A stretch of DNA of 64,000 bases from Blattamonas nauphoetae (lineage: Eukaryota; Preaxostyla; Oxymonadida): assembly GCA_033064195.1 (NCBI GenBank), contig JARBJD010000068.1:1-64000 (forward strand). Reading direction: 5' to 3'. Positions 58,268 to 64,000 of the stretch are shown here, in pieces. A program made the translations under genes and the position numbers. The notes beneath the pieces were generated by a model, which was given only the letters and a program-made list of their open reading frames with translations, did not search any database and was not told the origin of the DNA. The stretch's first letter is position 1; each line of letters opens with the position of its first letter.

Positions 58268-59820
58268 CTGACGATCTTGTCTTTGTTGAGATAAGCTGCA
58301 CGATCAACTGTGATGTCGATTCCTCCGCTTGTGACTTTTCCGGTCTCGATCCAACAATCTTCCAAAATAAGTTCTGGATGACTGACATCACTCCCAGGAG
58401 AGTCCCCGACAACGATGACCGGTCCCACATAGTCTTCGAACTCCGAGGCCTTCACGTGTTTGATGGATATCTGACAAGCGCAAACTCTGAAGCAAAACTG
58501 TCCACTCCCTCTTCCTGTGCAATTGATCAGCTCGCAAAACGAGATGTCAAACTGGTTCTGGCATTCATACCCTTTCACAGGGCCTTCCCATCGAACCACC
58601 TCGCCATCTCTGAAGACAGTGCTGGAGATCACCACATTGACGGCTCTGTGTGCTTGGAAGGAGTCGATATAATCTGCCTTGTTTCCCACAAACCGACAAA
58701 CATCGACTTTTGAGGAAAAGGTGCCGATTGTTGGGGAGAATTGTTGGATCGCGCCGGCTTCACCTTCCGACGAACAGCTCGTGAAATTGGAGAACAGAAA
58801 CTCAGCTGTCTGTCCACTTGGTGCCGTGGAGCTGAAATAAACCGCTCCGGCGTGGACATTTGTTCCTGTAACGGAACAAGTTTCGAATGAACACATCTCG
58901 ATTTCGAGATTGGCTGAGTGTTTGAAACTGATGGCGCCTCCATCAAGATCATGAGCAGTACAACCATCAAAAATGTCGGAAGTGAACGAGAAGAGGTTAT
59001 TTGTGGTCGTGTTGGCTGTTGTGATGACTTGGCGATCAGTGTTGCTTAGACCGGTCCGTCGAGTGTGGAAGTGAGTGTTGTTGAGAGAAGTGAACGAAAA
59101 GTGCTCATTCAGGCCAACAAACACATTCCCATCAAGCACATCCTCGTTGAAACTGAACGAGTTTCCAACGATGAGCGAAGATGTCTGTTCTGCATTTTGT
59201 ACCTTCTTAGAGAGGGCAGATGGGCAGTGAGACACATTTCTGATCTCGCAGTGGCAGAGTTTCAGCGATCGGAAGGTGTCTCCCAAAATTGGAGAATTGG
59301 CAACATTTCGAGTTTGTTCAAGATGACAGGCAAATAATCCAACTTCACCATTTGCAGACGGACTCACAATCAGCGAGGATGCTGTGGTTGGCTGGAAGAG
59401 AGTGGTATTGATCAGTATCAGCGTCCCATCCACTTCGAACAATTTCTGTCCATTCGATTTCAGAATGCAGCTTTCTGCATTGAAATGAGATGCTTCGTCA
59501 ACTGCCGCAATTATCTGGTTGGTGAGTGGGAAGATCATTTTGGTGAAAGACATCGACGAATTTCTGAGGGAGAAGAGCGGTTCGTTCTCGTCGACATTGA
59601 AAGCTGGGGTAACGATTGTTGTCATGTCAGATGTCGATACGAAATTAAAATTCTGAGAAATAACAGCTATCGAGGCCCTGATGACAACTGATGAATCAAG
59701 CTTGAATTCGAGAGTTCCAACGTGTTCGTTTCTTGATTGGGGATTGTTCTTGATAAGGAGATGGAGATCTGTTGGTTGGCAGAAATGCCAAGTGAAGATA
59801 AAGAGTATCAGTAATCGCAT
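58195..59820 (-). CDS. Giant beta-helix surface protein, N-terminal frame with signal peptide (541 aa)
   Basis: Start set at ATG 59820 because MRLLILFIFTWHFCQPTDLH is a textbook secretion signal; the ATG 12 codons upstream adds a charged stretch before it. Beta-helix coils follow with N-glycosylation-type N-x-[ST] sites and GG turns (AHDLDGGAISFKHSANLEIE), ending ILEDCWIETGKVTSGGIDIT and IVRCYSTSKGL. The frame closes at 58195, while the next frame (from 58267) takes up directly with FLITPDITIDTMNGEDKVFC, as one continuous protein would. So this is one locus with a single frame change in the 73-base overlap. It could be a pseudogene mutation, a sequencing length error or, less likely, frameshifting. 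Confidence 0.82.
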   Translation of the reverse strand: MRLLILFIFTWHFCQPTDLHLLIKNNPQSRNEHVGTLEFKLDSSVVIRASIAVISQNFNFVSTSDMTTIVTPAFNVDENEPLFSLRNSSMSFTKMIFPLTNQIIAAVDEASHFNAESCILKSNGQKLFEVDGTLILINTTLFQPTTASSLIVSPSANGEVGLFACHLEQTRNVANSPILGDTFRSLKLCHCEIRNVSHCPSALSKKVQNAEQTSSLIVGNSFSFNEDVLDGNVFVGLNEHFSFTSLNNTHFHTRRTGLSNTDRQVITTANTTTNNLFSFTSDIFDGCTAHDLDGGAISFKHSANLEIEMCSFETCSVTGTNVHAGAVYFSSTAPSGQTAEFLFSNFTSCSSEGEAGAIQQFSPTIGTFSSKVDVCRFVGNKADYIDSFQAHRAVNVVISSTVFRDGEVVRWEGPVKGYECQNQFDISFCELINCTGRGSGQFCFRVCACQISIKHVKASEFEDYVGPVIVVGDSPGSDVSHPELILEDCWIETGKVTSGGIDITVDRAAYLNKDKIVRCYSTSKGLSVDYPVGTGKTSPVS

Positions 59821-59856
59821 CTGTATGGTCTGGTGTGCTCTTGATGTGGTGGGCAA

Positions 59857-60057
59857 AACAAAGTATGGTTTGATCTATCGAGCTCGCAAGATGGGCCTCC
59901 TTGGTGCTTTTCTCGGCTTGAGGTTAAAACGATGATTTTTTTGGTGCAAATCATAGAAATGCTAAAACCAAAACAAAGACAAAATCAAATCCTTCCCAAA
60001 CAAGTCAAAATGAACACATTTCCAAAACAAGATCTCACCATTTCCCTCTCCTTCCCT
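59857..60057. other. Gap between surface-protein start and RRM gene end
   Basis: Two hundred bases of A-rich sequence upstream of the surface-protein gene, probably holding its promoter. No sharp TATA element seen. Confidence 0.3.
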
Positions 60058-62658
60058 CTACGGAGTCAGTTTCCTCTGAAAAACAAATTGTCCATCACCA
60101 CTCTCCGTCTCTCCTTTCACCGTATGGTACGACTTCGACATAATGTTTTGGGTCCCAAAATTCCCCACATCGGCCCAATTGACCGACGAAAACCGCTCGT
60201 TGGACGATGTTGGGGAAGACATGGTTGAATAGAGGAAGGGATTGAAGTCGCTTTGTTCCAGCCCGGATTGTGCTTTCAGGAGTTCTGATTCGGTCAAAAT
60301 CGGAGAACCGCGTGGTAGAATCGGCGATCCTTCTTTCTCGAAATCCAGTCCACTCGGAAACGCTCCAGATCCTTCCCATTTGTCCTTGTCCATCAGAAGT
60401 GCCAGAAGTTCTTCATCGTTTTTGTTGTCTGTCTCTTCAATCTTCTTTCGTTGCTCCCGAAGCATCAGAGAATACAGCGACCCTGTTTCGGACGCTGCCT
60501 CCTCATCGTCGGGACCAAGCGACGATGAATGCCGAGTCAGTTGCTTGTCTGTCGATGAAATGATCAAATGCGATGAATCTCGAGGTTCTGATCGCAATCG
60601 AAGCAGACTTGAGTTCATCGACGATTCGGATGTTGGGATTCGGAAAGATGGGAGTGACGCCGAGCCTAGCGACGACTGATCTGAAACTGAGGTCGTGCGT
60701 GTCTCTGTCGACATTTTTGCGAATCCAGATTCATCGAAGAGAGACGATGCCAACGACATGAACCGATTGTGCGAAAGATCGTGCTCGTGGAAGGGAGATG
60801 AAGGAAGCGAAAGTTGGGACGGGGTTGGAAACTCTCCCAATCCACCCATCTTCGGTCGTTGTTCCTCCAGCGATCCCTCCCGAGGCAATGTTCGTTTTGT
60901 GTTCTCTTTTTCCACTTCTCTGTACGTGTTCAATTCTGTTCTCTTTGACGAATGTGAACCTGTGCTTGTCTGTGACGGTTGAGACACAGCTGATGTCTCT
61001 CGTTCCACGATCGACGAAATTGAAGCTTGTGAAGACAACGATCGTCTTTCCGTGGTCGTATGATTCGGGACAAACAAATGATGCGAATTCCCTTGCGGTA
61101 TCAACGATGGCGATTGTCCAAAACGCACAGATGACTGATGGGATGATGCGTTTGGTGAAGTGACGTAAGTAAGGCCTTGGTGATAGTCGGTCTGACCCAT
61201 ATGAACCCCGATGTCGTTTGGCGACGATGGAAAGAATAATGGAGCCGAAAGATGCGATGACATCCCCAACGGGGCTGGTATGAATGTTGGGGTCACTTTT
61301 TGGCTGTTGGTTGAGCGTGATGGGGAGATCGGGTAGGACGGAGTAAAAGGTGATGGGGTGGGTTGATAATTCCCCATCCCAAACGACATGTCCAGCCCAA
61401 ATTGAGGATGGTTTTGGTGTGCCTGAGGCATTCTTGAGAATTTATGTGGTGAGAATGATGGGGAAGTCGACAAAAGTTGCGATGAGTGTGGCGGGGTCAG
61501 ATGACGGTTTGATCGGATTCCATCAGCCGCCTGGTCGCTTAGAGAACTTGATGCTGACGGTAGACGCTCCATTCGCAGATGTGGGGAGATCTGACTGCCC
61601 TGTTGAAGAGAGACATGAGGTGAGTTCCCGCGTGATCCAATCACATGTGGCGATGATGTTCCTGACAATTTCGACCCATCTTTCGAATAAACCGGCACAT
61701 AGCCTTGAATATCTAGTGGGTTCAAAGAGGCCCAACTTTGATCAATATTATTCCCTCCAACACCAACAAATTGGGTGTCCAGTTGCGACGATCCACCAAG
61801 CGAAGGAGGGGTGAGGATTCGATTACTTGAATTGTGGGACGAGCTGCCTCCAGCGACGGGGTTTGGTGAGAGGTGTAATCGCGGTGTGAACGTTGCCTTC
61901 CACTCTTTTTTGAATCCTCCCTTCTTTGCAACCTTCGGTGAGACTGATATTTCCCGTTTTTTGTGTTTGGGTTTGTCTTCTTCTTCATCCACTTTTCGTC
62001 GCTGTTTCCGTTCTTCTCGTCTGTGGTCTCGCATTGAGGCTGATTCAGCATATCGAACGGTCAATGGAGCGAGGTCTTTTCGAAAATAGTATCCGTTCAT
62101 TTTGTCATGGGCTTGAATGGCACTTTCCAGCTTCTCAAAACGGACAAACCCAACTTGACGACTTTGCTGGGTAACTGGGTCGGACAGAATACGATAATCT
62201 GTTATTTTTCCGAATGGAATGAAGAGTTTGTGTAATTCTTCTGGAAAGAGGCTCAAAATCAGCGAAAAATCAAACTTTCGGTCAGATCGAATGGGAGTGG
62301 TTTGAGATATAGATTTCGGTCGGGAGGGAATATACTTTCGTCCTTTCCTTTATTCGAATACTTAATTTCCAGGGTTTGACCCTCGAGAACCGTTCCGTTC
62401 ATTTCGTTGATCGCGGCGGCTGCTTCATCCTCAGTTTGGAACTTGACAAATCCAAACCCCAGACTCTGACCAGACTTTCTACCAATCTAAGAAGGAGGCT
62501 CAATCACAAAGAAGTCCACATACCATCACTTTTGCAGAGACAACTCGGCCAAATCTCGAGAAGAGTGTGAAGAAGTTACTGTCATCCATCAAGGGAGGAA
62601 GATTCTTGACATAGAGATTTTGAAGATCCAGTTGAGAGGAGGAAGAAGGATCGGTCAT
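60058..62658 (-). CDS. Tandem-RRM RNA-binding protein, three exons (842 aa)
   Basis: Exon 1 62658-62524, exon 2 62486-62276, exon 3 62240-60058; introns are 37 and 35 nt and the total is exactly 843 codons. RRM1 (residues ~14-95) has RNP2 LYVKNLP and RNP1 SLGFGFVKF, split by intron 1 before IGRKSGQ. RRM2 (~102-180) has RNP2 LYLKPLPF and RNP1 RQVGFVRF, with intron 2 falling after LPFDLTE. A basic K/R/E segment follows (MRDHRREERKQRRKVDEEED), then ~600 residues of Ser/Pro-rich disordered sequence. Two close RRMs with this wording resemble RBMS/ELAV-type single-strand RNA binders. A role in mRNA stability or localisation is inferred. The start is MTDPSSSSQ, just before RRM1. Confidence 0.9.
62241..62275 (-). 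other. 35-nt intron 2 of the RRM gene
   Basis: GTTTGATTTTTCG ... GAGCCTCTTTCCAG; removal restores RRM2 as LPFDLTEKELHKLFIPFG. Donor GTTTGA is weaker than GTATGT, but the acceptor has a pyrimidine run and the joined protein fits the RRM fold exactly. Confidence 0.82.
62487..62523 (-). other. 37-nt intron 1 of the RRM gene
   Basis: GTATGTGGACTTC ... CCTCCTTCTTAG; removal joins SAKVM to IGRKSGQ within RRM1 in frame and removes in-frame stops. Confidence 0.85.
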
Positions 62659-62892
62659 GGAATTATAGCAGAATGTGTTTAAACAATCTGGTTCTTGATT
62701 CGGAGTGAGTGAGAACAAGATGCGGTTAGATCGAAATTGTTACCGTAGAATACGCTCATGGACACATAAAGAGATAAAGTAATTTTGATATGAATGTTCA
62801 GGATGAAATCACAACAGACTGACATCCATGTTTTCGTGTTAATGTGATCTGGTCCATTAATCACTTTTCAATAAACTCGCAATCTCACTGCA
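62659..62892. promoter_or_regulatory. Divergent promoter region
   Basis: The 234 bases between two genes that point away from each other must hold both promoters. A/T-rich; no sharp conserved motif that I can name. Confidence 0.4.
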
Positions 62893-63643
62893 ATGTCGAC
62901 CAAGGTTGGTCATGTACCTACCAGCGATGCACCATACTGTCCAACTTCTTTTTCTCGCCTCTCAACCTCCGCAATGTTTTTCTATTATTTTGTTCATTCA
63001 TTCAAATTTTTCCATTCAAATCAGAACTCATTCAGTCAGTGATCGGACCGATCAGGCACCACATGAGGCCCCAAGTCCTGTTTTCCTGCTGGACCAACCG
63101 ATAACAGGACCAATTTTCCCGCCTTCATCCCACGGCATTTATATTGGGAATGAAGGCTCTTCTCATACACATAACTTCCGTTCCAACTCACCCACCCCTC
63201 CGGGCGGCTCATGTGATGGTGGAATTCACGTCTCAGACCAAAATTCGTCACATTCAATCTCGCCTGGCTTCAGTGATTCTCTGTCATCGGAGATGCTCAG
63301 AGCATCACCCTCACTTTCTCTGGATTCATCACTTTTTCTACGATCCCCTGTATCATCCGTTCACGATAATATCGTTTCCAACGAGGCTAGCGAGACAGAA
63401 CGTGAAGATCCATCCTACTTTCTTCTTCCAACCGGCGTCCCATTCACTGGCGAGTATATGGTTCCTAATACCACCAATATGCCCCCTCTTCTCTCTGATG
63501 ACGATAAACAGGATCTTCCCGACAATATTCAAAACTCTCAGCCCGTCATGTCTGATCCAACTGTAACTTTATTAGACCCATATGCAGGGTTTGGATCGGG
63601 TCCTCACCTGACTCACCCTCAAAAGACCTCACCTCTATTCTAA
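62893..63643 (+). CDS. Ser/Pro-rich protein, two exons (233 aa)
   Basis: Exon 1 62893-62975 (MSTKVGHVPTSDAPYCPTSF), exon 2 63025-63643, joined across a 49-nt intron (GTTTTTC ... CAAATCAG); the total is exactly 234 codons. The protein is disordered, rich in S, P, D and N, with possible phosphorylation clusters (SPGFSDSLSSEMLRASPSLS, EASETEREDPSYF) and a proline/aspartate tail. No known domain, signal peptide or membrane segment. Divergent from the RRM gene; the similar Ser/Pro composition of the RRM protein's tail may be coincidence. Confidence 0.65.
62976..63024 (+). other. 49-nt intron of the Ser/Pro-rich gene
   Basis: Donor GTTTTT, pyrimidine-rich body, acceptor TTCAAATCAG. Joining gives LSTSA-I-THSVSDRTD in frame and removes the in-frame stop that otherwise closes the first frame. 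Confidence 0.65.
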
Positions 63644-64000
63644 TTTATGTTTTTGGTTTAATTTTCACGAGGATTCTCATTTCATGAAAAATTGATTATA
63701 GATTGAACAAAATTTCTAAATATGAGATGGATAGTGGAAAAAAATGAGGTGCTGTTTTTCGCTTCGATTATCTCAATAAGCTCTGTCAAGGAGAAATTTC
63801 CTCTTTTTTTTCATTAAATGGATTCGAGAAGCTCATTTCACATCTAAAATCAAATTGAAAGTCTCGTTGGATCACTCGATGGAAAAACTGAGAATTGATC
63901 CAACCCACCAACTTTTATGTCATCTGGATCAAGTGACAATTTCTGTGTTTTTTGCGAAAAAAAGAGAAATTCAACTGTGTCCGGTGAAATTGAAGGAAAT
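63644..64000. other. Window end, no gene seen
   Basis: A/T-rich sequence after the Ser/Pro-rich gene with a TTTTTTTTC run near 63807. No frame, repeat or RNA gene that I can support. Confidence 0.4.

Noticed and set aside
1-64000. CRISPR arrays, bacterial operons or ribosome-binding sites
   Set aside because: The repeats are tandem without spacers, introns are present, and gene starts follow eukaryotic or element-specific T-rich patterns; no sign of prokaryotic DNA.
1-64000. tRNA or rRNA genes
   Set aside because: I looked for B-box-like GGTTCRANNCC stretches; the few partial matches (for example near 49090) lack a matching A-box and acceptor pairing.

Overview
The window reads as eukaryotic protist DNA, most likely from an oxymonad (Preaxostyla), and I lean to Blattamonas nauphoetae. 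The grounds are: a tandem family of ~360-residue helical-repeat proteins with the recurring phrases 'SAFLNW', 'SEKYICHLC' and 'MPVTLTIP', which I recall as a very large family in that genome; giant secreted beta-helix surface proteins with 'CG....PC.T' motifs; very short GT-AG introns (35-86 nt); and a large Polinton. The species call is inference.

Bases 1-22163 are a Polinton/Maverick element. Two inverted arms of about 2 kb (1-~2025 and ~20045-22163) flank a viral-type gene set: protein-primed DNA polymerase B with an embedded HNH nuclease domain and an OTU-like front part (2547-6552, broken in about half a dozen places), RVE-type integrase (6576-8501), a coiled-coil protein, a packaging ATPase on the opposite strand (8912-9823), a basic virion-type protein, a helical protein, two small paralogous 'MAPG' proteins, and a large capsid candidate (12174-13979). 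Most genes carry the same T-rich upstream motif. Each arm carries a copy of a small gene resembling zinc-ribbon-like repeats of viral endonuclease accessory domains. A 5.2-kb block bounded by a perfect 16-bp inverted repeat (13901-19146) sits inside the Polinton and holds the decayed C-terminal half of a host surface-protein gene.

Bases 22164-33500 are host DNA: a sparse stretch with a strong hairpin, some weak ORFs, an unrecognised 253-residue protein, a 970-odd-residue charged and low-complexity protein (28542-31466), and a GYF-domain gene with an 86-nt intron (31951-32843).

Bases 33580-43757 hold five same-strand paralogs of the helical-repeat family, one decayed, interleaved with two arrays of the same G-rich ~37-bp minisatellite and a 351-bp MITE.

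Bases 44220-49325 are a nest of three terminal-inverted-repeat elements in one copy of a short repeat. An uninterrupted copy of that repeat at ~52525-52600 shows the empty target site. Bases 49983-51446 hold an unrecognised 487-residue gene. Bases 52457-59820 are a giant beta-helix surface-protein locus read in two overlapping frames; the repeat copy forms its C-terminal end. Bases 60058-62658 are a three-exon tandem-RRM RNA-binding protein with 37- and 35-nt introns, divergent from a two-exon Ser/Pro-rich gene (62893-63643).
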